NCBI RefSeq assembly: GCF_050624435.1 | Contig: NC_134537.1 | Span: forward strand, 17,790,584-17,854,583 | Direction of reading: 5' to 3' | Length of the DNA stretch: 64,000 nucleotides | Origin: Tenrec ecaudatus | Taxonomy: Eukaryota; Chordata; Mammalia; Afrosoricida; Tenrecidae | Shown here: piece after piece, positions 24,634 to 35,723 of the stretch | Layout of the letters: every line of letters begins with the position of its first letter | How positions within the stretch are numbered: position 1 is the first letter of the stretch | The notes under the pieces: generated by a model | Told to the model about the DNA's origin: nothing | Databases searched by the model: none | What the model saw: only the letters and a program-made list of their open reading frames with translations | Program-made: the position numbers and the translations under genes

Positions 24634-24815
24634 ACTCTCTGCCATTGAGTCATGTGGACCCACAGTGACCATAAGTAAACCCCAAGCCACTGTACTGAAA
24701 CTTATATGAAGCACCTCATTTACTGGAACTCTTTATGGGAGTAGGCACCCCGTCTTTCTCCTGTGGAGTGGGTGGTGGGGTCAAACCGCCGGCTTTACGT
24801 GGAGCAGTGATCTCT
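24634..24815 (-). mobile_element. AfroSINE, degraded
   Basis: ctgccattgagtcatgtgga, actctttatgggagtaggca and gtggtggggtcaaaccgccg in reverse SINE order. Confidence 0.65.
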
Positions 24816-26279
24816 GAAAGGAGGCTGTGCCCAAGAGGCAGAAGGAACCAGTGGGCTCTGAGTGGGTGAGTGGGCAGTCTGCACCGGATTTGGCTTGAGT
24901 GAATCTAGGAATGACTAAGGATTAGGCAAAGGCTGTGCGTCAGAGGGAATCGTGGATAGAGGAAAACGGGAATCGAAACCTGACTGCCAAGGATGAAACT
25001 ATGACTGAGCTGGGGGAGACGCAACGCTTCCTCGGGCGTAAACTCATGATGACCTGTTGGAATGCCTCCCTTCCCTCTTTAGCCCATCACAAAGCCTCAT
25101 CCACAACGCAGAGCATTCCCAACTTCCAAGCCCATTCCTCAACTCCGCTCACTGGCGCAGAGCCTCTCATCTCACCCTGGAAGCCGCTGTCCCTGCAGTT
25201 CTTAGGTCAGAAGCTGTCCTGACTTCAAGCTTGGCCACCCTGGTTCCTTCTGTGGTGACGGAAGCCTTCCCAACCCGGAAACCTGAACTTTCTTCCACGT
25301 GTCCCAGGTGTATCCTCAGTGACCGGAGGGCCCCCGCCTCACGGCATGACTTGCTGATTCTCTTGCAAATGCGTCCTGTCTTGTGTCCTAGTTACTCATT
25401 AGTTTTGGCATCCACCTTCCCCACACTTGCCGAGAGCCTAAGTGGCGACCAGTCATGCAGTGGCGCCGACCGGGGTCATTACACACTCATGCTGACTCCT
25501 GCTGGGTCTCCAGCGAGGACTTTTTAAAAAGGAAAGGCATACTCAAAATTGGAAGCGAGTCTTTTTGAAAGTAAAGGAAAACACAAAAAGGGTGGCTGGC
25601 CAGGGTTTCCTGTGTTCTAGGGCAGATTCAAATGTACGCAATATCTACGTATATCGTGAAGTATTTTAAGGGTGAAGAGACTTTGGTAATTCTGGTCCAA
25701 ACAACAAACAAAAACCAGTCAGCACCCATAGAGCCTTATACTTCCTTCCACAGTTGGGTGCCTGAGACAGGAGAGAACTGCACTAGTGGGTCTCATGGCT
25801 TATGGTGCACTCAAAGCATCTCGGAGAGCTGGCGATCTTACATTTTGATCCAATAGATCTAGGATGGAATTTGCATTGCTGTCGTGTAGAGAGTTCTAGA
25901 CCTCCAAATTGATCTGTTGGGTTCATAAGGGAAAGAAAACGTGACCTGAGCAGAAGATGTTGTACAGGAAGAAACCCTGTCTTTGTAAAAGCAACACCAG
26001 ATGCACATTCTCAAATACGCAAGGATTCGATGAAAGTGGGGCACGCTGGCCTAGTTGAAAATGCAACCCATCCAACCTGAATTGGATGTTCATCTTTAAA
26101 CCTAAACACGAACCATTGTGGTCATAGAACGCAGTGTGAACAGAGGTCATTGTCCATCTGCTTCTTGCATGGGATTCTAGCCATCTCCTCAGTCAGCACC
26201 ATCCCCAGCAGATGGTAAAGTATCCTCAAGCTTGTTCCAGCGATCCACCACATTCCTCACCACCAAAACCCTGCCAGTC
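24816..26279. other. Intergenic, nothing recognised
   Basis: An open frame of 156 codons at 25057-25527 (plus) is low in family resemblance and has no exon signals. No repeat family was named. Confidence 0.45.
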
Positions 26280-27270
26280 CCACGCCACCTCGCCATGTTG
26301 TTGTGTTGGGGCCCGCTGTCGCAGCCACTGTGTCAATCCATCTTGTTGAGGGCCTTCCTCCTTCTCACTGCCCTCTACCATGCATGATGTGCTTCTCCAG
26401 GGTCCGGTGTCTCCTGATACCACGTGCCAGATCTGAGAGACAAGGCCTCAGCGCCCTTCCTTCCAGGGAACATTCTGGCTCTACTTGTCCCAAGACAGTT
26501 TGTTCTTCTGGCCGCCCATGGTACTGTCAGTATTGCTCACCAGCACCGTACTTAAAAGGCATCATTTCGTGGTCTTTTTTATTCATCGCCCATCTTTCAA
26601 AAGCACATGAGGTGATTGAAAGTGGCATGGGTTGGGTCAAGTGTACCTTAGCCCTCAAGGTGACACCCCAGCTCGTTAACCCTTTAAAGAGATCTTGCCC
26701 AGCAGATGTGTCCAATGCAGTATACCATTCTACTTCATAACTGCCACTTCCGTGAGCATTTATCGTGAACCTAAGCCAAATGAATCCCTTGACAACTTCA
26801 ATCATGTCTCTTCATCATGATGCCGTCAGCCCAATTGTGAGGCCGTTTGTCTTTACACTGAGTCGCAATCCATAGTGAAGGCTGCAGTCTTTAATTTCAA
26901 AGCCTCCTTGCTTTCAGCAAGCGAAGGTGACATGTGCTGATCGTCGGTTAATGAGCGATCCTCCAATCCTGAGCCCGCCTTCTTCTTCCTCTAGTCCATC
27001 TTCTTGGATGACTTGCTCAGCACACAGGTTGATTCCGTATGGTGAGAGCTTACAATCCTGATGCACGCCTTTCCTGATTTTAAATCTTGCGAGATTACTT
27101 TGTTCTGGTTGACTTCCTCCTGGCCCCTGAATAAGGGCTATAACGAACATTTCGAATGCTTTGGGATTCCTTCCCGGTGCCCTAAAGGAGTAGCGGGCTC
27201 TGTGTTGGGCTCCTCCCTCAAAGCTGGCTACTCCCACCGAGAGTCAAGTCTTGGAACCTCCCGGGCAGTT
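26280..27270 (-). mobile_element. RTE (BovB-type) LINE, 3' part
   Basis: Reverse 3' pattern cactgtgtcaatccatcttg, gttgagggccttcctccttc and atgatgtgcttctccagggt, continuing 5' to the reversed region that in the long copy reads aatccatactgaag (here ggctgcagtctt at 26880). The remaining reading frames are interrupted. Confidence 0.75.
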
Positions 27271-27317
27271 CTGTAAGAACCGGCTCAGTGACACTGACTT
27301 TAGTCCTTGAGTGGGAC

Positions 27318-27652
27318 TACCTGCTAATGCGCTAAGCTGCTAACTAAGAGTTGGAGCCCTTGTGATTTACTTCCGAAAAACTCAAGACATTGGAAGTCCC
27401 ATGGGGTTCAGGCCTACTCTGACACAAAGGGGGTCGCCAGGCTGTGCACTGCACTAAAACCTCTATGAATCACCTCATTGAATTCTCGTCACCAGAGCCA
27501 TTTTCTCAAATAACAGGAAAAGACCCACTCAAATCCACTACCAGTGATGAAATTCAGAATAGTTACAGGAGCAGCATAGCCTCATCTTTCTCCTTTGGAG
27601 CTGCTAGTGGATTTGAACCCATGATTTTTCCTTAGCAGTTCGGTGCTTATCA
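27318..27652. mobile_element. AfroSINE pieces in both orientations
   Basis: Plus piece 27318-27440 (ctaatgcgctaagctgctaa, gggggtcgcc) and minus piece 27570-27652 (tctttctcctttggagctgc, tggatttgaacccatga). Both are degraded. Confidence 0.5.
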
Positions 27653-28007
27653 GAAGCAACACGGGCAGAGAGAGCTGAGGGCAGTGTTGCTATTTTTGGA
27701 GAAACCCCTTTTTCTCTTGGGCTTCCTGTTTCAGAATGGCAGTACGACCCTTTAGAACAATTTTAAAACTCTCCAGTAAACACTTTCCACTCTCTTAATT
27801 AGTAACCTAGGTCAGGGCTCCCTGTTGGCTCCTCTTCTGCCGCTCCCTGACCTTGCAGGATCGGCTCAATACTTGTCGCATGTAAGGTTCAGCACAGCAG
27901 TGGGGAGGAAGCAAAGATTCCATTGGAAAGTGAGCCCTAAACTAAGCGTCAAATGTTTGCGTACTTTTCTCTGGGGTAGCTGATTAAACTCCGACCTCTC
28001 GTTTCTT

Positions 28008-28390
28008 AAGGAGCCTGGGTGATGTGGCGCGAGGTGCTCAGCTGCGAACTGAAGTGTGAGTGGTTTGACCCCCCCAGCCGCTCTACACAGGAGACCTGGA
28101 CACCCTTCAGGCAGATCCATTCTCCCCTGCAGCAGTGGTTCCCCGCCTTCCTCATGCCGCGGCCCTTTCATACCCTGCCTCATCTCGTGGGGAGCCCCCA
28201 AGCAAACATTATTTTCGTTGCCATTTCATCACCGTTATTTTGCTACTGTGATGAATCAGGTGACCCCCGTGAAACGGTCGCTTGACACCCCCCCCCCAGG
28301 GGGTCAGGACCCACAGGTTGAGAACCACTGCTCTGCAGGGTCAGGGAGTGGGAATCGATTCCACAGCACTGGGGTTGGTTTGGTGTGATT
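28008..28390 (+). mobile_element. AfroSINE split by a SPIN element
   Basis: Left half 28008-28132 (aaggagcctgggtgatgtgg, cccccccagccgctctacac) and right half from 28339 (gtcagggagtgggaatcgat, ggttggtttggtg). The interruption is the hAT element at 28133-28330. Confidence 0.75.
28133..28330. mobile_element. SPIN-type nonautonomous hAT element, 198 bp
   Basis: The ends are terminal inverted repeats: cagtggttccccgccttc on the left, and ggttgagaaccactg on the right. The 8-bp flanks ccctgcag (28125-28132) and ctctgcag (28331-28338) match at seven of eight bases, as expected for hAT. The terminal pattern (CAGTGGTTCTCAACC...) is that of the SPIN family, which entered several tetrapods, including tenrec, by horizontal transfer. 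No transposase is encoded. Confidence 0.85.
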
Positions 28391-28507
28391 TCTGACGTTA
28401 TCAGGTTTAGGGCTTTCGGTAGCAAAGCCGAGTGAAGTGGCGCGGTGGCCTGCATTTTACTCATGAAGATGCTCTTTGACTTACGTACTGCTTCATATAT
28501 GTACCAA

Positions 28508-28690
28508 GGAACCTTGGTAGGGCCGTGGTGACGTGTCGTGCTGCCATCCAGGTGGCAGCTGGAAACCACAGCTGCTTTGAGGACAGAGCTTTCTCCGCTA
28601 ATGGAGTTTCGGTCTCGGGAACTCCAAAGGACAGTGCCCCCGTCTGAAAGGGTCGCTCCGAGCCAGCACTGTCTCGGTGGCAGTGCACTT
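28508..28690 (+). mobile_element. AfroSINE, degraded
   Basis: gaaccttggtagggccgtgg, ccaggtggcagctggaaacc and ctttctccgctaatggagtt. Confidence 0.6.
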
Positions 28691-29209
28691 GGGCAGGTGC
28701 CATCGCTTGCCTTGGGAGGTTTGGGAAGGGTGCGACGGAGCGATGGGCACCCAGGAATGCCACAAGATCCCACCGTTTCAGCGTTGCTGCTGTAAAGGCA
28801 GCCGGCCAAAACATGCCTCTCATCTGCACCAAGTAAGTCTGAGCAGAACTTTTGAGGAAAGGAGGCACAAAATGCTTGATTTCTTTGCCTTTTGTGGTCA
28901 GGAATCAGCGGGCACTGTCTAAATTAGCCCATGGACGTATGCATTACTTGCAGTTACCAAGGTAACCACTAGAAAGCAGAGGAAACAACTACAGGGTAAG
29001 GTGGGTCACCGACAGGGGCCTGTTGTGTTGTCATGTGACACCGAGCCCTTCTGACATAAGGAGGCAATGTCATAAGCCAGCAAGCGCCCCTTGCTATTTA
29101 CACATTTTTACCGAGAAAGAAAACACCATTTCTATGCATATTTCCCACTGAAGCACTTCATTTTTTCAATCACCTTACATTCACGTAAAATTGGAACCTG
29201 AGTAAGAAT

Positions 29210-29500
29210 CGATGCGTTTGGTGCTGGCTTTTGGATTATCGTGCCGGCAAAGGATATTGCAAGTACCTCGGACTGCCAGAACAAGAAGCAAACCTGTCTT
29301 GAGCACCGCCAGAATGCTGTGGCAGGCAGGGGCACGTTTGTCTTGAGTATGCTGGATATGCTACAGGAGAGCCCAGTCCCTGGAGAAGGGCATCATGCTT
29401 GCTAAAGTGGAAGGGCAGCACAATGGAGGAAGACCCTAGACAAGATGGATTGACAGGTAGCTTCAACCACGGGCTCCGATTTCAGAATAATTGTAAGAAA
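29210..29500 (+). mobile_element. RTE (BovB-type) LINE 3' tail
   Basis: agcccagtccctggagaagg, gcatcatgcttgctaaagtg, gaagaccctagacaagatgg and attgacaggtagcttcaacc in family order. The left limit is approximate. Confidence 0.7.
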
Positions 29501-30429
29501 GGCGCAGGGCCGCGCCGTGTCTCAAGCTGCTGTACACGGGGCCGCTGCGGGATGGAGCCAGCGGGACAGCACCCAGGGAACCCTGAGTTACACAAGGCTA
29601 CTTGCAAATTGCAATGGTTACTGTGGTTGCAGTTCATACATGCAACCGAGGCATTTCAACAAAACACTGAAACATGTTTGAGCTCAGTGGGTGGCTGCAG
29701 ACCAGTTCTCTCAGTAATACACTTGGTCTCGGCCTTGTTAGAGGGGTCTCCCCAACACCCCACCCCCCAAGAAAAACACAACCGTCTAAATGAAACCATG
29801 GCTTCCGAAGGAATCTGCTGAGCTAGTTGGAGAATACGGGGATAGCTTTCTGGGATTCCCAAGGGATGATCTCGGTAGATTTTCTCAAAGGACATAGAAG
29901 GATCGGTCACTGGGGCTTACGAAGTTTTAGAAAACTAGAAAACATCCTTGGTTACAAAAAGGTCAGTGACATGTCATGCTGAACCTTTTCCCCGTGCGGA
30001 CAAGGCATCGGCTGGCTCTTTGAGGGGATCAAGGGCTGTCTGAGATTTTCATTAGGAACCTTAGCCTAGTGACCCGACGGCCCATCAAAACCGAAGACAA
30101 ACCGAGACCCTCCATCATGCCCAACTGGCCGCTGTGGAATAAAGAGGTTCAGAAATCCTCAGGGAGGGGTTAGAGGGGAAAAACACCACCTTCAGAAGTG
30201 GATAGACCTGGGTGGGGACTGTGCGGAGAACCAAGAGCCTCACGTTTTCACATCTTTGTTGAAGGAAGATTGCTGAGTTAAGAGCGATGTTTGCACCTAC
30301 CCTCCTCCTCCACAAGGGTCTGTGTCTCACTTGCTCACCATTCTATCTGCAGACCAAGCACACCTCCCGGACACACTGGTCAAGCAATAAATATTTGTGT
30401 GAGACAAACACATGATGATGTGGGACTGA
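29501..30429. other. Intergenic, nothing recognised
   Basis: An open frame of 140 codons (29399-29821, plus) starts inside the RTE tail and has no family match. No other feature was seen. Confidence 0.45.
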
Positions 30430-30640
30430 GGTTGATGTCAAGTGCTGTCCAGTCACTCCCAACACACAGCACCCCAGTGAGCGTCATCCTCACGACTGTT
30501 CTGACGTTTGGACCCACTGCTGCAGCCCCCGCGCCTACCCATTGTCGAGGATCTTCCTCTGTTTACTGCCTTGCACCTCTCCCAAGCACGATGTCCCTCT
30601 CCAGAGACTGATCTCTCCCAAATAGTGGAAGTGGCCTTTA
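30430..30640 (-). mobile_element. RTE (BovB-type) LINE 3' tail
   Basis: gtcaagtgctgtccagtcac, cactgctgcagcccccgcgc, attgtcgaggatcttcctct and acgatgtccctctccagaga, the reverse of the tail pattern. Confidence 0.7.
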
Positions 30641-30936
30641 TCACAAATGCTGTTCCAGCTCACTGACTGGGAATTTGGCTTTCAGCAACATTAGCATGAA
30701 ATAGTCCGGATGTAAGTTTATAATTAACCCTGACCAGTAAAAGTGTTCTGTTGCAGAAAAATACTCATCCACGTCTCACAAAACCTTTGCCACTTTTTAA
30801 AAACAACCAATGGCTAGTGATTTGGTTTTAAAAGCTAGTAGCTTTTTCCAAATTCTGTACACTGACTACAACTTATTGGTCTAAAATTGGAAGAACTAAT
30901 TTACACCCCGAGCATCTCTCTCGTGTTCTGACTACA

Positions 30937-30939
30937 CAC

Positions 30940-30995
<56 letters not shown>
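30937..30995. repeat. (AC)n microsatellite
   Basis: About 28 uninterrupted AC units after one tacac interruption; likely to vary in length among individuals. Confidence 0.95.
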
Positions 30996-30999
<4 letters not shown>

Positions 31000-31319
31000 A
31001 GTCTCTCGGGGATGAGAGCCACTGAAGGTTCTTACGGTTGTGGTTCGGGTCCCCTCAGAGGCACCTTAGGAGGTGGCCTGCTATTCCCAGAGAATCGGCC
31101 ACCAAAAGAAAACCTTGTGGCACAGTTTTTACTTCACAAGAGTGGGTTACGGATTCTCCCCCTACACAGATACAACTGATGATTTAACTAACACATTTGG
31201 CTTAGGTTGAGAAATGGTTGGAAGGCCCGTTTTACAGATGCTATGAAAGTGGCTAAAAATCGAGACACATTCGAATCAGTTCTGCAGATCCAGCTATTCA
31301 CTGGACCTTCTATGCCATC

Positions 31320-31972
31320 AAATTGCTGTCCTTTCTTGTCCCTCTTCATTCAACAAAAAGAAGTCGCAGAGTGAGATCAAGTGAGCAAGGTGCATGGGGC
31401 AAAAGAGGCATGCTGTTTTTGCACAAAACTGGCTCCCTGAGATGCCTGTGTGAGCAGGTGCATTGTCATGGTGGCAAAACCAGTCATCCGTCTGCTTTTT
31501 TGGTCACACTCTTAAACCTAATTTTCTCAGAACCTCTAAATAAGAAAGCTTCATCAGTCTAACCTGGTGGAACTAACTCCAAATGCACCGCGAGTCAACA
31601 TTTCGTCCATTAGGGAAGTTGATGGACGTCCTGAACGAGGCTTGTCATTAATAGACATTTCACCTTTTCCTAAAAATCTTCAGCACATATGGCGCTGTGT
31701 TCAACATCACAAGTTTCTGTGGCAGTTTTCTTGGAGCAGGAAACAAAAATTTCAAAGCTGAAAGCTGTTCTCGTAAATCAGTCATCACAAAAAATGAGGT
31801 TTGAGCCGAACTACTTTTCCGAAAATACTCAGTGACGAGACCTTCCCACGTGACGCCACTAGGTGCACTGAGTTGGAGCGCATAGCTCAATGCTGGCCTT
31901 GCGGGAAACATGCGTACTCCGAAAGATCCCGCAGCGGGGCCCTTTTCTTGGTTTGTTTTTGGTTACCCCTCG
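31320..31972 (-). mobile_element. Mariner transposon, internally deleted and truncated
   Basis: Minus frames give three blocks of a mariner transposase in order. They are an N-terminal block (LREQLSALKFLF, near 31740-31790), the linker block PRSGRPSTS (near 31615-31650) and the catalytic block HHDNAPAHT (near 31449-31474). Sequence between the last two is shorter than in an intact 340-350 residue transposase, so the first catalytic Asp region is lost. The minus-strand 5' end CGAGGGGTAACC (31961-31972) looks like the terminal repeat; the other end was not found. It sits within an RTE tail. Inactive. Confidence 0.8.
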
Positions 31973-32205
31973 CACTTCGGACGTGTTGTCAGACGACCAG
32001 TCCCTACAGAAGGCCAGCATGTTTGGTAAAGAGGAAGGCCCTCGATGCGATGGACACAGCGGCTGCATCATCAATGAGCTCAGGCATAAGGAACAATTGG
32101 CAGGATGGCACAGGGCCATGCAGCAGTGTTTCATTCTGGCAGACAGGTAGGTCTCTGTGGGCGGGAATTGACTCAATGGCGCCCAACAATGACGCATCAA
32201 AATCA
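31973..32205 (+). mobile_element. RTE (BovB-type) LINE 3' tail
   Basis: cttcggacgtgttgtcagac, gaccagtccctacagaagg, gaggaaggccctcgatgcga and tcaatggcgcccaacaatga. The mariner interrupts its 5' side. Confidence 0.8.
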
Positions 32206-32229
32206 AGGTAGTTGGCGCTTTGACAGTAC

Positions 32230-32400
32230 TCTGATGAGAGGGCAGCCTTGCGAGGACTTTGTGCCTCGTTTCTCAAACACTCCGAGGTGGACACACAGTT
32301 GTTCCAACAACGGGCTCAGGCACAGGAATGGGCAGTGTTTTGTTCTGTGGGGCATAGATTGGGTCACTACACATTGCAACTGACTACATGGCAACCTCAC
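32230..32400 (+). mobile_element. RTE tail scrap
   Basis: ccaacaacgggctcaggcac, gggcagtgttttgttctgtg and ggcatagattgggtcactac repeat the tail pattern a second time just after the first copy. Confidence 0.6.
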
Positions 32401-33984
32401 AACCTACACTGATGGGACAAGTCCACGAGGATTTGGGGGACGAGGTTAAGATTCTGAAACCAGTATCTAAACAGTGAAAAACTGGAAGGACGTTTGGAAG
32501 TGGGTATCTATTACTTGTAGCTTTGTTCGGAATTTCCTTTCAAGCCCATGGATATTATGCCAGTAACACTCCAACCCCACCCTACCCGTCATCTCCGGCA
32601 CTCAAACAGGCAAGTGCTATTACCGAGATCATGCGCGTACCTCAGTGCTAGATCAAGGGCGGGGTCAGGCATTTACCTTATTTGAAAGGAAAAACAAACT
32701 TACCTCCAATTTTAAGTGTCCGACTTCAGCCCTTAATTATACCCATGCTAAATATTTCAATCACTTCAGCTTAAAAAGTTTTTAATAACTGCATTACTAA
32801 ATACTGCAGAGCGACATTGCAAAACTTTATTTGGGTGTTTGATGATGATGCCATTGTTGACATCACGCTGGGTGCACAATTCTCCCTTCCTGCTGGAGTG
32901 TTGGCGAAATTCGGGGCCTCTACTAACTCAGGCTAGGCCATCAGACAGATGCTCTGTAGATGACTGACTACTCATTAAGTCAAAAGAGCTTACGTGGGAA
33001 AAGTTAAGGCTGTATTACATAGATTTGACAGATGCTAACTTAAAGGCAAAGTCACATTTTCAAACGCTAATTCAAACGTAAATCATTTAGAACCTTGTTG
33101 TTCTCAAAGGTTACTGCAATTGGATTTTTAACAGAAAGATGGAAGGGACCGCTCCGGGTACCCATTTGCTGCTTGAATTCTTCCCAAGTCATCCACCGGG
33201 GGTAGGGAGGAGAGTAGGGGGTGCGCTGGTTTTGTTGGTAGTACATCTGAGCAAGCACGGGCAGGCACTGCAATTGTGCGTTAATTTCAGAAATGTGTGC
33301 ATTTTTAAAAATACACCTGTGGTCATTTTCTGGGTAGCTTCCACACCAGTGTTTCAGGGTCTTAAAATGTGGAGCTTCCTACTCAACTGAGCATTACAAA
33401 CCCAACCACCAAGAAACATTAACAATCGTCTTCTGTACTTTACTAAACACGCTGTGTTTAATATGGCTTAAATTTTAAAGAAATTACAACTCCTAAAAAA
33501 TTCAATACAAAAAGATTACAAGTTAGGACAAATAAGCATTGAGATATGACATTTGAAAAGAATCATGCAAAGAAAAGCAATAAAGGAGTGCAGGGTTCAC
33601 ATTCCATTCCTGACGGAGCACCAGCTGAGCAGAGCGCAGCCCCGCCACCCTCGTGCTGCGTGTCTTGTGTGGCCGTTTTGGAAGAGGACTCCATCGGGCA
33701 AAGGGTACACTTTAACCTGCCTGCCATTCACGACATGCTACGTGTGCCGTGTGTTAGAAAGGAAAACAGCCAATAAATTGGCAATCTTGTCTATGCTCGC
33801 ACAAAATCGTTTCACCAGAAGCTTCTATGAATTCTAATTAGTCTTTACTTTTTAAAGGCATAGAACATTGGAAATTAATCATCTGTGCCAGGCGATGAAA
33901 GTTAACCCCTTGAATGGCTATCAGTGTTCTAGCTGCTGCAGCAGCGTATCAATCAATACTATATTCCGAGGTTATGCCTGCATG
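32401..33984. other. Repeat-poor sequence downstream of TBL1XR1
   Basis: No named repeat. It holds a poly(A) signal at 32826 and an unexplained minus-strand open stretch at 33067-33386. It may be the distal 3' UTR of a long isoform or flanking DNA. Confidence 0.4.
32826..32831 (-). terminator. Alternative poly(A) signal AATAAA
   Basis: A second minus-strand AATAAA, 7 kb past the stop, lies at the left border of the repeat-poor block. The sequence following it is not clearly GT-rich, so it is weaker than the 35075 site. It could serve a longer isoform. Confidence 0.25.
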
Positions 33985-34195
33985 AGAAGCCCTGGTGGCG
34001 CAGTGGGTTAAGCGCCGGGTTGCCATCTGGCAGGCTGGCAGTTCACACCCACTAGCTGCTCCCAGGGAGGTAGCTGAGACTGCCCACTTCTGTAAACACT
34101 GCGGGCCTCGGTACCCCAAGGCGCAGTTTGGCTCTGTCCTCGCGGGTAGCAGCGAGTCAGTCAGAACCGACTCAATAGCGGCAGGGCCTGTGCTC
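33985..34195 (+). mobile_element. AfroSINE, well preserved
   Basis: agccctggtggcgcagtggg (A box), ggctggcagttcacacccac (B-box region), tctgtaaacactgcgggcct, then cagtcagaaccgactcaata. It is the only clear repeat between 32.4 and 39.8 kb and is antisense to TBL1XR1. Confidence 0.85.
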
Positions 34196-35049
34196 GGGGT
34201 CGTTAGTCGGCCTAGACAATGGAAGGGCTAGGGAAAGGGGTGGACAATACAAGTTCTTTAAAAAGAAAAAGGAACTTAATGGCTGGGTGGGAGTAGGGGG
34301 TGGGGTGTATGTGAAATCTCTACTAGTTACAGGCCTTGGGACGGACGAATGATGTCCATCCAGTCTGGGTTCTCACTGGATTATATGCGGCTCGTTAAGA
34401 AGGGAAGCAACTAGCTAAGGAGAGAACATGACTGAGTTATGACTGGTTTATGCAAGGAAAACCGCCGGGGAGGAATCTGACCCACGCCTCGCGATTTCCC
34501 AGCACGAGGTGCTGCTCTCTCTGCCCTGCTTTGTGCTCAAGGGCACGGCCAAGCCAACAGAGGCCGTCTGAGGTTTCCCTTAGGTGATGCCAAATGGTTA
34601 TTCCCTTAAATATAACATCAACTTTTTAAAATAATTAAGAGTAGCCATTCCTTAGTGATTATATGCTCTTACTCTTTTACAAAAATAGTACATAATTCCA
34701 TTATCGAAAAAAAAAATCTACCTCCTGTAAGAAGTTAATAAAGTAGCAAAACATATCTATGGGCTTGGAGCATGTGTGTTGGAAAATAATAGGTTTGTGA
34801 CGGCCTGTGGCATTGGTTGTGACGGGAGTTCCCATCGCTGGCTGCAGGATGACAGAGAGGAAAACTGTGGTAAGGCTAAATGAGAGCAGGAGAGCTTCTT
34901 AGTGTCCACAATCGAACATTAGAGGAATAAAAGCAATGGAAATGTAAACAGGAAGTTGTAAATAGGAAACAGCAACTCTCTCTGTTTACTTGACCAGTAA
35001 TAGGTTCTTCACAAACTACACGGGTATCAAAAGTTTCATATATGTACAC
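34196..35049. other. Repeat-poor sequence, nothing recognised
   Basis: Lies between the AfroSINE and the probable 3' end of TBL1XR1. No gene or repeat was named. Confidence 0.4.
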
Positions 35050-35074
35050 AGGCCAACATAATATCAAAATATAT

Positions 35075-35080
35075 TTTATT
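35075..35080 (-). terminator. TBL1XR1: Candidate poly(A) signal AATAAA for TBL1XR1
   Basis: AATAAA on the minus strand is followed after about 20 nt by a GT-rich stretch (TGTTGGCCTGTG near 35045-35060). This is the usual spacing of signal, cleavage site and downstream element. Confidence 0.45.
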
Positions 35081-35703
35081 CTGGACCTCTTTCAGATCTG
35101 ATTCAAATTACAGTTGTCAAAGCAATACAATGCAAAGGGGAACCGCAACAGTAACAACAACAAAGAAATGTGCCTAAAAAGGATGAAAGGGTCACGGGGA
35201 CAAATCATCGTGATGTGGAACCAAAAACATCGTTAAGTGTCATCAACATGGTCCAGGACAGCAGAGAACACCTCTATCGGTCTTCCTCACACGAGGATCA
35301 CGGAAACTGAACAGTAAAGGTTCTTTAACATGTACAAAAACTGTCATGGGCTGGTTTACACTGTTACAAGGGTTTTAAAGTTAACTGGGTAACTAAAGAA
35401 GTGATGCAGACATTTTAATCCAGTGCTATAAGTAGGCTCACAGAATTAGACCCAAAGGATTTGTAAAAATCAAAATCAAAACATTAGAGCTACAATGTCT
35501 AAGTCAGGAAAGAAGAAAATGACTTCTGTATCCAGGGAGCCCAGAACTACAAAACGCAGTCTGTAGGCTTGTCTGTAATGAGACGGAGAAGCACATCGGA
35601 CTAGGTACAACATGCAGCATGTTTTCCTCAACTTACTCAGAACTTCCAAAGAAAACATCATGAAACAGCTTACCAAGAAAAGAGGGGGGGGGGAGAAAAT
35701 AAT

Positions 35704-35723
35704 ATAGAGATAGATAGATAGAT
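35704..35723. repeat. Short GATA/TAGA microsatellite
   Basis: About four to five agat units, within the probable 3' UTR. Confidence 0.8.

Noticed and set aside
25057-25527. 156-codon plus-strand open frame
   Set aside because: GC-richer unique sequence, but no recognised domain, no Kozak or exon context, and overlapping frames of similar length nearby.
28243-28868. Two long overlapping minus-strand open frames (188 and 135 codons)
   Set aside because: They run through AfroSINE and SPIN sequence in different frames, so they are not a gene.
30937-30995. Possible CRISPR-like or regular spaced repeat
   Set aside because: Plain dinucleotide microsatellite; no spaced repeat arrays exist in this eukaryotic window.
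33985-34060. tRNA-like gene (A-box and B-box sequence)
   Set aside because: It is the head of an AfroSINE; no acceptor stem or cloverleaf closes.
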